Counted from the stretch's first letter, positions 34,357 to 44,409 are shown. The stretch: 64,000 bases of DNA from Hyphomicrobiales bacterium (GCA_024236395.1 JACKKO010000001.1:496001-560000); one strand, 5' to 3'. Notes: generated from the sequence alone by a model not told the origin. Made by a program: numbers and translations.

Positions 34357-36579
34357 CTACTTTTTTTCAAAAGGGAGAGAAATCCGCACCTTTGCGCCTG
34401 CATTTTTTTCATCTTCATTACTGTGGTTAGAGATGCTTAAGGTGCCGCGATGGTCGCTAATAATTTTTTTCACAATCGCCAGACCCAAGCCTGTGCCTTT
34501 CTCCCGCGTGGTAACATAGGGTTCGGCTGCATGTTGTAATACGTTTTCCGGAAATCCTGGCCCGTTATCTTCTACCGTGAGTAAGGCTTCATTTGGTTCT
34601 GTTGTAACAAAAACATTGATTTCCAGGGATGTAGGGGGTGCGTCCATTTCAGAAAGCGCTTCTGCAGCGTTCTTCAGAAGATTTCCAAGCGCGCGTGATA
34701 ACAGGCTGCGGTCACAGGGTACGATCACGGGCGTTTCCGGCAGGTGTGTTTTGATGCGGATTGCTGCATAGCTTACCTCCTGCGAGAATACGGCTTCCTT
34801 TACAATATCGCGCAGATCTACGGGTTTGAGCTCCGGTGCAGGCATGCGGGCAAAATGGACGAACTCTTCCACCATGCTGCCAATATCACGCGCATGCCGG
34901 GCGATGGTGTCGGTATATTTCTGGAACATCTCCGGATCACTCTGCACTTCCTTGCTATACTTGCTGCGCAGCCGTTCTGCGGCCAGACAGATGGGGGTTA
35001 GCGGGTTTTTGATTTCATGCGCAATGCGCCGTGCGACATCGGCCCATGCGGCCTGCCGCTGTGCGGATTGTAGTGCTGTGATGTCATCAAATGTGACCAC
35101 GTAGCCCATGATACCTTCCGTACTGGTTTCGCGCACAATGCGGAAGAGCAGGGTAAGGGTATGGCTATCGCGTGTGAGCGTAATCTGATCCTGCACCATA
35201 TTGCGTGGGTCGCGCTCGGCATTGGCCATCAGTTCAGCGGCTTCGGGGAGGATGTCGGTCAGGCGGGCATGGATCATGGTCTCCTCCGGCGTGGCCAGTA
35301 GCTCTATGGCGGAGCGATTACACAGGGTAATCTGGCGCTTGTCGTCCAGCGCGAGGATGCCGGCAGAGACGCCAGCCAGTACTGCTTCACTAAATCGCCG
35401 CCGATCGTCCAGCTGCCGGTTGGCTTCAATGAGCGCCCGGCGCTGCTTGTCCAGTTGTGTGGTCATGCGGTTAAAGGCGCGGCCAAGTAGCCCAATCTCA
35501 TCCTGCTCGGAATGTTCTTCCAGGCGAATGTCCAGGTCTCCGGCTTTCACGCGTTCGGTGGCATCCACTAATGCAGAAATAGGTCGCACAAGGGCACTGG
35601 CAAAAATCATTCCAGACCAGATGGATGCTAAAAGAAGTAAAAGTGCAACTGCAATGAATACAATAGAAAACTGAATCTGTAACTTTGAAACCTGTGCTTT
35701 AAGTTTTTGATATTCAGTAGAAGAGCCGCGGGCACGTTCAATATATTCCAATACGTCGCGATCCACAAAACGACCGACTAACAGGTAGGTATCCAGGAAA
35801 TCATAAAGCTTAACCAATGCACGCACACGATCATCACTTTCAGTAAAAATAACAACATTACCTTCGGCAGCACGGTCTAATGCTTCCGGTGGCAGCCGTT
35901 CAAAATCTGAAAGCAGGAAGAAGCTAAGGTCCGTGCGTGCCAGTATTCCGCTGCGTTGGAAGATCACGGCTTCGGTAAGGTTACGCAGGGCGGCTTGTGT
36001 TTTGAGTACCTGCTTCATGCGGCGTGGATTACGCGAGAGCACGCTGGCTTCCCGGCTGAGATCGTTGGCCATGGCCAGCGCATCAGCACGGATATTGGCT
36101 TTGTGTTCGGTCAGGTAGCCTTCAGCTGCCGCCACGGAGGCTTCAATGGCAGTGCTGACACGCTCATCAAACCATGCCTGAATGCCGCGGCTAAAGAACA
36201 AGGTGGAGAAGGATACGACAATAATGGTGGGAATAATAGCAATCAGGCAGAACCATACCACAATGCGGGTTTGCATGCGGGAGCCAGTGGAACCCCGTCG
36301 CAGTGCTGTCCATAACCGTACAACCCGTACGGCAACAATGGCCATCAGTGCCAGCAGGAATATCAGGATGAATAACATCAATACCGTGACCCGTTCCGGG
36401 TCCGGGCCAAAGGACTGTGAGCTATCCGCCATGGCGATATAAGTGGCGATCGCACTCAGGATTGCGCCGCCGGTCACCACCCATGCTACATGTCTGCCAA
36501 CCCAGGAAGAGACAATAGAATTCAAAATGTTCCGGAAAAAACCGGAGGAAGAATCTGAAGGAGCAGTGGGCGCGTTCAT
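34357..36579 (-). CDS. ntrY: Sensor histidine kinase NtrY
   Basis: 740-residue inner-membrane kinase that phosphorylates NtrX. Membrane segments near residues 30-50, 65-90, 105-125 and 310-330 enclose a periplasmic sensor region of about 180 residues; then come HAMP (residues about 330-385), a PAS domain (about 400-500), the HisKA box with the phospho-His in DVARRIAHEIKNPLTPI near 525, and HATPase motifs LLKNAAEAL (N-box), VEDNGPGFP (G1) and GTGLGLAIVKKI (G2). Length and layout are those of NtrY. ntrB-ntrC, often upstream, are not here; lepA precedes it instead. Confidence 0.95.
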   Translation of the reverse strand: MNAPTAPSDSSSGFFRNILNSIVSSWVGRHVAWVVTGGAILSAIATYIAMADSSQSFGPDPERVTVLMLFILIFLLALMAIVAVRVVRLWTALRRGSTGSRMQTRIVVWFCLIAIIPTIIVVSFSTLFFSRGIQAWFDERVSTAIEASVAAAEGYLTEHKANIRADALAMANDLSREASVLSRNPRRMKQVLKTQAALRNLTEAVIFQRSGILARTDLSFFLLSDFERLPPEALDRAAEGNVVIFTESDDRVRALVKLYDFLDTYLLVGRFVDRDVLEYIERARGSSTEYQKLKAQVSKLQIQFSIVFIAVALLLLLASIWSGMIFASALVRPISALVDATERVKAGDLDIRLEEHSEQDEIGLLGRAFNRMTTQLDKQRRALIEANRQLDDRRRFSEAVLAGVSAGILALDDKRQITLCNRSAIELLATPEETMIHARLTDILPEAAELMANAERDPRNMVQDQITLTRDSHTLTLLFRIVRETSTEGIMGYVVTFDDITALQSAQRQAAWADVARRIAHEIKNPLTPICLAAERLRSKYSKEVQSDPEMFQKYTDTIARHARDIGSMVEEFVHFARMPAPELKPVDLRDIVKEAVFSQEVSYAAIRIKTHLPETPVIVPCDRSLLSRALGNLLKNAAEALSEMDAPPTSLEINVFVTTEPNEALLTVEDNGPGFPENVLQHAAEPYVTTREKGTGLGLAIVKKIISDHRGTLSISNHSNEDEKNAGAKVRISLPFEKK

Positions 36580-36720
36580 AAGGGCAGTAGCCTAGCGTTT
36601 CTGGGGCGCTTGGTCACGCGGAAATGCAACGAGGGGTTCTGGCAGAATAGTTTTGTGAAAGTAATGTGGTAAATTGCCTAAAGATAAAAGGGATTAGCAA
36701 GAATAGTTCAACAATAACGC

Positions 36721-38523
36721 CTAGTCATCCCCCAGTTTGAGGGCAGCGATGAAGGCGGATTGTGGGATTTCCACATTCCCGATGCTGCGCATTTTCTTCT
36801 TTCCCTTCTTTTGTTTTTCCAGCAGCTTGCGTTTCCGGGTGATGTCTCCGCCATAACATTTGGCGGTAACATCCTTCCGCATGGCGCTGACGGTTTCGCG
36901 GGCGATCACCTTCCCGCCGATCGCGGCCTGAATGGCGACTTTGAACATCTGGCGTGGGATGAGGTCTTTCAGGCGTTTACACAGGGCGCGGCCCCGCGTG
37001 TCGGCCTGGCTGCGATGGGTAATCAGCGCCAGCGCATCCACCGGTTCGGCATTGACGAGGATGGACACTTTCACCAGGTCGCTCTCTTCGTAACCGTCCA
37101 GTTCCCAGTCGAAGCTGGCATAGCCACGGCTACCGGATTTCAGTCGGTCATAAAAATCAAACACCACTTCATTCAGCGGCAGGCGATAGACCACCAGTGC
37201 CCGGTTGCCGGCGTAGGTCAGTTCCTTCTGTACGCCGCGGCGGCTGGTGCACAGGGTGAGGATTGATCCCAGATACTCGTCCGGTGTGAGGATGGTGGCT
37301 TTGATCCACGGTTCCTCCATGGCTTTGATCTTCGTGACTTCCGGCATATCGGCCGGGTTATGCAGTTCCCGGGTGCTGCCATCCTGCATATGCAGGCGGT
37401 AGACCACGCTGGGAGCGGTGGTGATGAGATCAAGGTCGAACTCCCGCTCCAGCCGTTCCTGTACGATCTCCAGATGGAGCAGCCCCAGGAAGCCGCAGCG
37501 GAATCCCAGACCCAGCGCGGCAGAGCTTTCCATCTCGTAATGGAAACTAGCGTCGTTCAGATGCAGTTTACCCAGGCTTTCCTTCAGCGTATCAAACTCC
37601 CCGGCATCCACCGGGAACAGGCTGCAGAACACCACCGGCAGTGAAGGCTTAAAGCCTGCCAGCGGGGCGGCGGTCTGACGGCGTTCGTCGGTGATGGTAT
37701 CCCCCACATGGCAATCCGCCACCTGCTTGATGGAGGCGGTGAAGAACCCGACTTCCCCCGGCCCGAGCGTATCTTTCTCCACCTTCTTCGGTGTAAAAAT
37801 CCCCACGCGTTCCACGTCATAGATGGCTTTCTGGGCCATCATGCGGATACGCATCCCTTTCTCTAGAGTGCCTTCCACGATCCGCACCAGGATAATCACG
37901 CCCAGATAGCTATCGTACCAGCTATCGACCAGCAGCGCTTTCAGCGGTGGTTCGGCCTCACCCTTCGGGGCGGGCAGGCGGGTGACGATGGCTTCCAGGA
38001 TATCATCAATCCCGATGCCGCTTTTGGCCGAGGCTTCAATGGCCTCGGACGCATCCAGCCCGATTACATCCTCAATCTGCTGACGTACACGTTCTGGTTC
38101 GGCGGCAGGCAGGTCAATCTTATTGAGTACGGGGATAATCTCGTGATTATTTTCAATGGCCTGATAGACGTTGGCCAGCGTTTGCGCTTCCACGCCCTGG
38201 CTGGCATCCACCACCAGCAGCGAACCTTCGCAGGCGGCCAGCGAGCGGCTGACCTCATAGGCAAAATCCACGTGTCCCGGTGTATCGATCAGGTTAAGAA
38301 TATAGGTCTTGCCGTCTCTGGCGGTATATTCCAGCCGGACGGTCTGTGCCTTAATGGTGATGCCGCGCTCACGCTCGATCTCCATACTATCGAGCACCTG
38401 TTCCTTCATTTCGCGTTCGGACAGGCCACCGCAACGCTGGATCAGCCGGTCCGCCAGCGTGGATTTACCATGGTCGATATGCGCAATAATCGCAAAATTC
38501 CGAATCAGGGATGGGTGTGTCAT
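36721..38523 (-). CDS. lepA: Elongation factor 4 (LepA)
   Basis: Ribosome-binding GTPase involved in translation under stress and in initiation/assembly. G domain motifs: AHIDHGKSTLADRL at 14-27, RERGITIKAQT switch I, DTPGHVDF near 78, NKIDLP near 133. The LepA-specific C-terminal domain is complete (AIGGKVIARETVSAMRKDVTAKCYGGDITRKRKLLEKQKKGKKKM). 600 residues is normal. Isolated on the minus strand; the 141 bases between its end and ntrY's start show no terminator with a T-run. Confidence 0.98.
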   Translation of the reverse strand: MTHPSLIRNFAIIAHIDHGKSTLADRLIQRCGGLSEREMKEQVLDSMEIERERGITIKAQTVRLEYTARDGKTYILNLIDTPGHVDFAYEVSRSLAACEGSLLVVDASQGVEAQTLANVYQAIENNHEIIPVLNKIDLPAAEPERVRQQIEDVIGLDASEAIEASAKSGIGIDDILEAIVTRLPAPKGEAEPPLKALLVDSWYDSYLGVIILVRIVEGTLEKGMRIRMMAQKAIYDVERVGIFTPKKVEKDTLGPGEVGFFTASIKQVADCHVGDTITDERRQTAAPLAGFKPSLPVVFCSLFPVDAGEFDTLKESLGKLHLNDASFHYEMESSAALGLGFRCGFLGLLHLEIVQERLEREFDLDLITTAPSVVYRLHMQDGSTRELHNPADMPEVTKIKAMEEPWIKATILTPDEYLGSILTLCTSRRGVQKELTYAGNRALVVYRLPLNEVVFDFYDRLKSGSRGYASFDWELDGYEESDLVKVSILVNAEPVDALALITHRSQADTRGRALCKRLKDLIPRQMFKVAIQAAIGGKVIARETVSAMRKDVTAKCYGGDITRKRKLLEKQKKGKKKMRSIGNVEIPQSAFIAALKLGDD

Positions 38524-38592
38524 GCGCGGGGTTATAGGGTGGAACGCACTAAATGTAAATACAGTGTCGATAATATGCTCGCGCTACAACGT

Positions 38593-39546
38593 TTATTTTT
38601 TCCCTACATTAATGCCTTTATTGACACTAAACTTCAGCAACCCGGACTGTACCCCTTCCGGAGGGGTGCTAGAATCATACTTTATTCTGCCAGCCGCGGC
38701 GCTAAGGTTGGTATCCCGTAAAATATCTGCGAATAACCCTGTCTTATTGATCATATTGGGGGCGTACGATATGGAACCCAGGATCATTTGACCGACATTG
38801 CCTTCGTAACTGTTTACCCGCGCACCCAGGGTGAATTCCTTGCTTGGTTTCCATATTACCTCCGTCATGGCACCCCAGCCCGTTTGCGAATTATGCCGTC
38901 CAGTAACCGTTGTGCTCAGATTTTTGCCAAACTCTGCCGTGCCAGCTGCTGCACTCTCCCACTGAGCGCCGTTTATTCGTTGAAATGGAAGAAGGTCCGG
39001 GTCACTATCAATATAGCGCCCGCTCATCATGCTTAAACGCAGCTTACTGATTCCCATAGGGCTAAGCGCAGTGGTGCTGGCGATATTCTTCCAGAACAGG
39101 CCAATATCGCTGTATTTTTTATCGTTACCAAAAACGATGTGTGTTGCATTCAAACTCAGGGAGGAGTGCCCTAATTTTTGGGAAATAGAACTGGCTAACA
39201 CTGTCCGATCATCGGCTTTTGGCAAATCATCAGCTCCCGGCATATGAATATGACGGGCAAAGGCAGACAGGGAAGTGTTATGAAGCGTTATATCTGTCCT
39301 TGCAAAAAGAGAGTAATCGGACGGATAGTTCTCACCGGAAAAGGCCATTGCACCCGCCTGTGCCGTAATATTACCGAATGTGCCCAGAATGTTTCCATCA
39401 AGAAATATGTCTCCTCCTGGTTTTCCCCCATAAGGAATGCCATCCGGAGTGCCGGTAATAGGGGGTGCCACATAATTTCCTCCCTTAACGGCAACTTCAC
39501 CGCTGATATGATTCTTTGGTTGCCCTTTTTCGTCGTTTTCCCCCAT
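38593..39546 (-). CDS. Beta-strand-rich orphan protein (317 aa)
   Basis: Not recognised. From residue about 15 it is a chain of short alternating strands rich in Gly, Ser, Thr and Asn (GDIFLDGNILGTFGNITAQAGAMAF, SYSL-like and LSLNATHIVFG units), ending with amphipathic strands (SKEFTLGARVNSYEGNVGQMILGSISYAP, NLSAAAGRIKYDSS) as in porin-like barrels. Yet there is no signal peptide (the N-terminus MGENDEKGQPKNH is charged) and no C-terminal aromatic residue (ends NVGKK), so outer-membrane insertion by the usual route is unlikely. A perfect AGGAGG precedes the ATG. AT-richer than neighbouring lepA and pheT. Confidence 0.7.
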   Translation of the reverse strand: MGENDEKGQPKNHISGEVAVKGGNYVAPPITGTPDGIPYGGKPGGDIFLDGNILGTFGNITAQAGAMAFSGENYPSDYSLFARTDITLHNTSLSAFARHIHMPGADDLPKADDRTVLASSISQKLGHSSLSLNATHIVFGNDKKYSDIGLFWKNIASTTALSPMGISKLRLSMMSGRYIDSDPDLLPFQRINGAQWESAAAGTAEFGKNLSTTVTGRHNSQTGWGAMTEVIWKPSKEFTLGARVNSYEGNVGQMILGSISYAPNMINKTGLFADILRDTNLSAAAGRIKYDSSTPPEGVQSGLLKFSVNKGINVGKK

Positions 39547-39648
39547 GATTGCCTCCTATTTATAATTTTACCTACGGTATAAGAAGAAAATTGCTAAGTG
39601 ATGAATTCTATTCTGTACGAAAGAAGGATATTCTGATACACTATTTTC

Positions 39649-39675
39649 ATATGTCGGAGAATGCCGACGACATAT
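39649..39675. promoter_or_regulatory. Palindromic operator candidate ahead of the TrmB-like gene
   Basis: ATATGTCG at 39649-39656 and CGACATAT at 39668-39675 are perfect inverted copies 11 bases apart. Nested inside is a second perfect inverted repeat, GTCGG (39653-39657) and CCGAC (39664-39668). The site ends 10 bases before the ATG of the regulator at 39686, where a bound repressor would block expression, so autoregulation is likely. Confidence 0.5.
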
Positions 39676-39685
39676 TTATAATATC

Positions 39686-40516
39686 ATGAATAGTAATAAT
39701 AATATCCTGTCGGCTCTTGGTATCTCAGATGAGGAAGTGCGCGTTTATAATACGCTTCTGGAGTCGGGGCCATCTACAGCAGGAGTACTGGCAAAACGCA
39801 TTGGTCTCGCGCGCCCCACGCTTTATGATACGCTTCAACGTTTGCATGAGAAAGGGATAGTATCACGTAGTTTACGCCGTGGTGTAAGGACGTTTATGGC
39901 GGTACACCCAAATGTGATCAGTCAATTGTTCCAGAAACGAATCGACCATCTTTCGTCACAATACGACAATTTTCTGGAATTGTTACCGATACTTGAACAA
40001 AAAATAGTGGGTACGTTAACACGTCCACGCTTTCAACTATATGAGGGTATTGAGGGTGTACAAAATGTGTTGAAAGATATGTTGCTCTACCGTGACTGTG
40101 AAACGATGGCATTTTGGCCAATTAAAAGTATGGTGGAGTTACTTTCTGAGGATTTTTTCCGTTACCACAATAAAGAACGTATCCGACGTAACCTTTATAC
40201 CCGTGCTATTTGGCCACAGCGTGAATCGGTGGATATCAGGAAGAATCCTTTCTTGGGAGTAGGGAAAGAGTTTCGACGAGAGATCAGACAGGCACCAACA
40301 GAAATTCATTTTACGATGGGTTACTGGATGTATCAAAATAAAATTGCCTTCCTGTCATCGCGGGCGGAATGCTTTGGTTTTATTATTGAGAGTCAGGAAA
40401 TGGCTGTCATGCAGCGTGCACAGTTCGAAGTGTTGTGGAAAATCTCTACACCGATTACTGTTGAGCCTATATATACCCAAGGGTTCTTAGATGAAATGCA
40501 TCATAAGGATATGTAA
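39686..40516 (+). CDS. TrmB-like transcriptional regulator
   Basis: 276 residues. The N-terminal winged helix (about 8-70: SDEEVRVYNTLLESGPSTAG, then AKRIGLARPTLYDTLQRLHEKGIVSR) is the TrmB-type HTH found mainly in archaea and scattered bacteria. The rest resembles the PLD-like effector part of that family, with LTRPRFQLYEGIEGVQNVLKDML near 110. Many such regulators sense sugars, but no ligand can be named here. A nested palindrome lies directly before the gene. AT-rich compared with neighbours. It ends three bases from the convergent pheT. Confidence 0.82.
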   Translation: MNSNNNILSALGISDEEVRVYNTLLESGPSTAGVLAKRIGLARPTLYDTLQRLHEKGIVSRSLRRGVRTFMAVHPNVISQLFQKRIDHLSSQYDNFLELLPILEQKIVGTLTRPRFQLYEGIEGVQNVLKDMLLYRDCETMAFWPIKSMVELLSEDFFRYHNKERIRRNLYTRAIWPQRESVDIRKNPFLGVGKEFRREIRQAPTEIHFTMGYWMYQNKIAFLSSRAECFGFIIESQEMAVMQRAQFEVLWKISTPITVEPIYTQGFLDEMHHKDM

Positions 40517-40519
40517 GGA

Positions 40520-42892
40520 CTATTTTCTTAGCAAACCGCCTAGCTTCTCCACCGCGGAAATCACACGTTGGCAGACATCCTGGATTTCGGCATCGGTGAG
40601 GGTTTTATCCTGTGGCTGCAGGCGGACGCTGAAGGCCACGGATTTTTGTCCTTCTGGGACGCCTTTGCCGGTATAAACATCAAACAGCTGCACCTCTGTG
40701 ATCAGCTGCTTCTCGGCGTTGCGTACTACGCGCAGCAGGTCGCCTGCCGGGGTCTCCTGCGCCAGCAGGAAGGCGAAATCACGCTGTACCGGCTGGTAAG
40801 GCGAAAGCGTTAGCTTGGGCCGGGTGAGCTGTTTTTTCACGCGGGGTTCCGGCAAGGCATCCAGATTCAGTTCGCAGGCAACCGCACTGCCGGAAAGTTC
40901 CAGTTTCTTGAGGATTGCCGGGTGCAGCGTACCAAAATGCCCCAGCACGTTCTTGCCCAGCTTAAACGTGCCGACCTGACCGGGGTGGTAATGTGCCGGC
41001 CCTTCGGCAACGACCTGGATATTATCTACCGCCACAAATACCGAAAGCGCGGCCAGTGCGTCGGCCTTGGCATCAAAGACATCAACATTGCGGGCAGGCT
41101 GGTGAATGGTGCGTGCTGTTTCACCGGTACGCAGCACCGCCACGCCGCGATATTCATCGCCGGGTTCGGCGCCAGTGAAGACCGGGCCCATTTCAAAAAA
41201 CGCATTCTCACTGATGCCACGCGCGGCATTGCGCGCCGCAGCCTGCAACAGGTTCGGCAGAATGGAAGGCCGCATTGCGCCCAGATCACTGCTGATGGGG
41301 TTCGCCAGTTTGGGTGCGGTGCTTCCGCCAAAGGTTTCCGCCAGCGCTGCATCCATAAAGGAAAAACTCACCACTTCCTGCAAACCACGGGTAGCCAGCA
41401 GACGACGCGTTGTCCCCACCCGCTGCTGACGCGGGGTCAGTAGCGCCTGCTGCGGCACATGTGCGGGTAGCGGCGTGGCGGGCAATGCGTCATACCCGAC
41501 AATCCGGGCGATTTCCTCCACCAGATCAGCCTCTCCGGTGATGTCGTGTCGCCAGTGCGGCGGCGTGACCTGCCAGGGATTGCCCTGTTTCACAGCACAG
41601 CCCAGTGTTTCCAGGATACGGATAGTCTCGGATTCTTTGGGTGTCAGACCGGTGAGAGCGGAAATCCGCTCCGGGCGGAAGGCAATGGCGTTACGCGCTG
41701 CCGGTGGGTTACCGGCGGTGACAGTATGGCTCGCTTCTCCACCGCAGAGCTTGAGGATGAGGGCGCTGGCAATCGCTTCCCCGTTTTCCATGAAGGCCGG
41801 GTCAATCCCGCGTTCAAACCGGTAGCGTGCATCGGAATCAATCTGTAGCTGACGCCCTGCGGTGGCCACCGCGACCGGGTCAAACTGCGCGATCTCCAGG
41901 AACACCTCTGTGGTTTCGGCGCTGCAACCGGTTTTCTGCCCGCCGATAACTCCACCAATGGCTACCGGGCCGCGATCATCGGCAATCACTGGGATAGTGG
42001 GATTTAGCGTGTAGGTTTTTTCATCCAGCGCTTGCAGGGGTTCGATTTCCTTCGCAGCGCGTATTTGCAGATTGCCGTGCAGTTTTTTCGCGTCATACAC
42101 ATGCGCCGGGCGACCAAGATCATAGGTCAGGTAATTGGTGATATCCACCAGCGTGGAGATTGGTCGCAGCCCGATGGCTCGCAGACGGTTCTGCAGCCAG
42201 AGCGGCGAGGGGCCATTACGCAGCCCCCGGAAAGCTCGCCCGATAAAACGCGGGGCCTGCTTCGTATCAGCGATCGTTACCTGGATGGGACTCTCAAATA
42301 TGGCGGTAATTTCCGGTACGTTGAGTGGCTTGAGGGCGCCTAGCCCAGCGGCGGCCAGATCCCGTGCGACGCCGCGTACACCGAGGCAATCACTGCGGTT
42401 GGGAGTGATGGCAATTTCAATCACCGGGTCGTCCAGTCCGTAAAGCGGGGCGAAAGGTGTGCCCACTACGGCATCTGTGGGGAGTTCCACAATACCGGCA
42501 CTGTCTTCACCAATACCCAGCTCGGTGGCGGAGCATAGCATCCCGTTGCTTTCCACACCGCGGATTTTGGCCTGCTTGATGACCAGGCCATTGGCGGGGA
42601 TTGTGGTACCAACCGGTGCCAGCACAACCTTTAGTCCGGCCCGTGCATTGGGGGCACCACAGACGATCTGCAGGGTTTCCTTACCGGTATGCACACGGCA
42701 GATTTGCAGTTTATTGGCATCCGGGTGCGGCCCGGCCTCGGTAATTTCCGCGATGGTAAAGGGTGCCAGTTCAGCGGCGCGATCCGTCACGCTTTCCACC
42801 TCCAGCCCGGCCATGGTCAGCGCGTTGCATACGCTATCCAGCGATGCCGTGGTGTCCAGGTGGTCTTTCAGCCAGTTCAGGGTGAATTTCAT
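40520..42892 (-). CDS. pheT: Phenylalanine-tRNA ligase beta subunit
   Basis: Beta subunit of the tetrameric enzyme charging tRNA-Phe; holds tRNA-binding and editing domains. 790 residues, the usual bacterial long form: N-terminal start MKFTLNWLKDHLDT, the EMAP-type tRNA-binding domain (about 40-150), B3/B4 editing domain with RAFRGLRNGPSPLWLQNRLRAIGLRPI, B5, the core domain, and the C-terminal anticodon-binding FDX-ACB domain (LSPYQPVQRDFAFLLAQETP onward). Its start overlaps the pheS stop by four bases (ATGA). Confidence 0.97.
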   Translation of the reverse strand: MKFTLNWLKDHLDTTASLDSVCNALTMAGLEVESVTDRAAELAPFTIAEITEAGPHPDANKLQICRVHTGKETLQIVCGAPNARAGLKVVLAPVGTTIPANGLVIKQAKIRGVESNGMLCSATELGIGEDSAGIVELPTDAVVGTPFAPLYGLDDPVIEIAITPNRSDCLGVRGVARDLAAAGLGALKPLNVPEITAIFESPIQVTIADTKQAPRFIGRAFRGLRNGPSPLWLQNRLRAIGLRPISTLVDITNYLTYDLGRPAHVYDAKKLHGNLQIRAAKEIEPLQALDEKTYTLNPTIPVIADDRGPVAIGGVIGGQKTGCSAETTEVFLEIAQFDPVAVATAGRQLQIDSDARYRFERGIDPAFMENGEAIASALILKLCGGEASHTVTAGNPPAARNAIAFRPERISALTGLTPKESETIRILETLGCAVKQGNPWQVTPPHWRHDITGEADLVEEIARIVGYDALPATPLPAHVPQQALLTPRQQRVGTTRRLLATRGLQEVVSFSFMDAALAETFGGSTAPKLANPISSDLGAMRPSILPNLLQAAARNAARGISENAFFEMGPVFTGAEPGDEYRGVAVLRTGETARTIHQPARNVDVFDAKADALAALSVFVAVDNIQVVAEGPAHYHPGQVGTFKLGKNVLGHFGTLHPAILKKLELSGSAVACELNLDALPEPRVKKQLTRPKLTLSPYQPVQRDFAFLLAQETPAGDLLRVVRNAEKQLITEVQLFDVYTGKGVPEGQKSVAFSVRLQPQDKTLTDAEIQDVCQRVISAVEKLGGLLRK

Positions 42893-43977
42893 CGCGCCAG
42901 TCCCCGGACTAAGGTGGGGATATCCAGTGGGGCAAACCCATAATGGTTGAGCCAGCGCACGTCGCTATCAAAGAAGGTGCGCAGATCGGGGATACCGTAT
43001 TTCAGCATCGCCAGCCGTTCCACCCCCATCCCGAAGGCAAAACCCTGCCACTCTTCCGGGTCCAGCCCGACATTACGCAGCACTGCCGGGTGTACCATGC
43101 CGCAGCCGAGAATTTCCAGCCAGTCCTTGCCGGCACCGATTTTCAGCTCCCCGCCTTCACGAATACAGCCGATATCCATCTCTGCCGAGGGTTCGGTGAA
43201 CGGGAAGAAGCTTGGGCGGAAGCGTACCGGCACTTCGGAGACACCAAAGAAGGTTTGCACAAACTGTGTCAGGCAACCTTTCAGGTGGCCCATATGAATA
43301 TTCTTATCAATGTACAGCCCCTCGATCTGGTGAAACATCGGGGAATGTGTGATATCGGAATCGCAGCGATAGGTACGACCCGGGGCAATAAAACGAAAGG
43401 GAGGCTTGCCCGCTTGCATGGTACGGATTTGCACCGGCGAGGTGTGGGTGCGCAGCAGCTTGCTGTTGCCTTCTGCATCAGCCGGGAAGTAAAACGTATC
43501 ATGCATCTGGCGCGCCGGGTGGGATTCGGGAATGTTCAGCGCGGTGAAATTATGCCAGTCATCCTCAATTTCCGGTCCCTCTGCTACGGTGAAGCCCATC
43601 GCGCCGAACAGCTCGGTACATTCTTCAATCACTTGTGAAATCGGGTGGATTGACCCGGGTTTCTCTGACCGTGCGGGGAGGGTGATATCCACACGATCCT
43701 GCTCCAGTGCAGCGCTGAGTGCTATGTTTTCCAGCGATTCTTTGGCGGCGGCAATGGCTTCGGCTATCACCTGCTTCACTTGGTTTAATGCGGCACCGGC
43801 AGTTTTTCGTTCCTCCGGTGGAAGGCTACCCAGCTGTTTGAGTTGTTCGGTGAGCTTTCCGGATTTCCCCAGATAAGCGATGCGCACGGCTTCCAGTGCA
43901 TCCAGCGTTGTGGCGGTACGTACTGCCCCAGACGCTTCGGCTGACAATGCTGCTAAATCCTTGTCTGCCAGAGACAT
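42889..43977 (-). CDS. pheS: Phenylalanine-tRNA ligase alpha subunit
   Basis: Catalytic alpha subunit. N-terminal coiled coil (about residues 1-85), then class II motif 1 region HPISQVIEECTELFGAMGFTVAEGPEIEDDWHNF, motif 2 (TYRCDSDITHSPMFHQIEGLYID), and motif 3 GMGVERLAMLKYGIPDLR. 362 residues is typical. The rpmI-rplT-pheS-pheT order is a conserved arrangement. Confidence 0.97.
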   Translation of the reverse strand: MSLADKDLAALSAEASGAVRTATTLDALEAVRIAYLGKSGKLTEQLKQLGSLPPEERKTAGAALNQVKQVIAEAIAAAKESLENIALSAALEQDRVDITLPARSEKPGSIHPISQVIEECTELFGAMGFTVAEGPEIEDDWHNFTALNIPESHPARQMHDTFYFPADAEGNSKLLRTHTSPVQIRTMQAGKPPFRFIAPGRTYRCDSDITHSPMFHQIEGLYIDKNIHMGHLKGCLTQFVQTFFGVSEVPVRFRPSFFPFTEPSAEMDIGCIREGGELKIGAGKDWLEILGCGMVHPAVLRNVGLDPEEWQGFAFGMGVERLAMLKYGIPDLRTFFDSDVRWLNHYGFAPLDIPTLVRGLAR

Positions 43978-44040
43978 GGCGGTGCTACTCCGTAGTTTGG
44001 GGGAACAACGGCTTTGAAGGCATGGGAAACACTTCGGCGA

Positions 44041-44409
44041 TTACGCCTGAGCTTTTTCCAGTGCAGCCTTTGCCTGTTCCACAATGGTTTTGAACGCTTC
44101 CGGGTTATCCATGGCAATACCGGCCAGGACTTTGCGATCCAGATCGATATTAGCCAGTTTCAGCCCTTTGATGAACTGCGAATACACCAGCCCGTTTTCG
44201 CGGACACCAGCGTTAATACGCTGAATCCACAGGCTGCGGAAATCGCGCTTCTTACGGCGGCGATCCCGGTATGCATAGCGCAGGGCTTTTTCCACCTTAC
44301 CGGTGGCGATGCGGTAACAGTTCTTGGCACGACCACGGTAACCTTTGGCCAGCTTAAGAATTTTCTTATGGCGCGCTTTGGCAGCCACTTGATTTTGGCG
44401 TTTTGACAT
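44041..44409 (-). CDS. rplT: 50S ribosomal protein L20
   Basis: Basic assembly protein of the large subunit, binding 23S rRNA. 122 residues with the characteristic KRQNQVAAKARHKKILKLAKGYRGRAKN start and RDRRRKKRDFRSLWIQRINA in the middle. In several bacteria L20 represses its own operon at the mRNA level. It lies 14 bases after rpmI. Confidence 0.98.
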   Translation of the reverse strand: MSKRQNQVAAKARHKKILKLAKGYRGRAKNCYRIATGKVEKALRYAYRDRRRKKRDFRSLWIQRINAGVRENGLVYSQFIKGLKLANIDLDRKVLAGIAMDNPEAFKTIVEQAKAALEKAQA

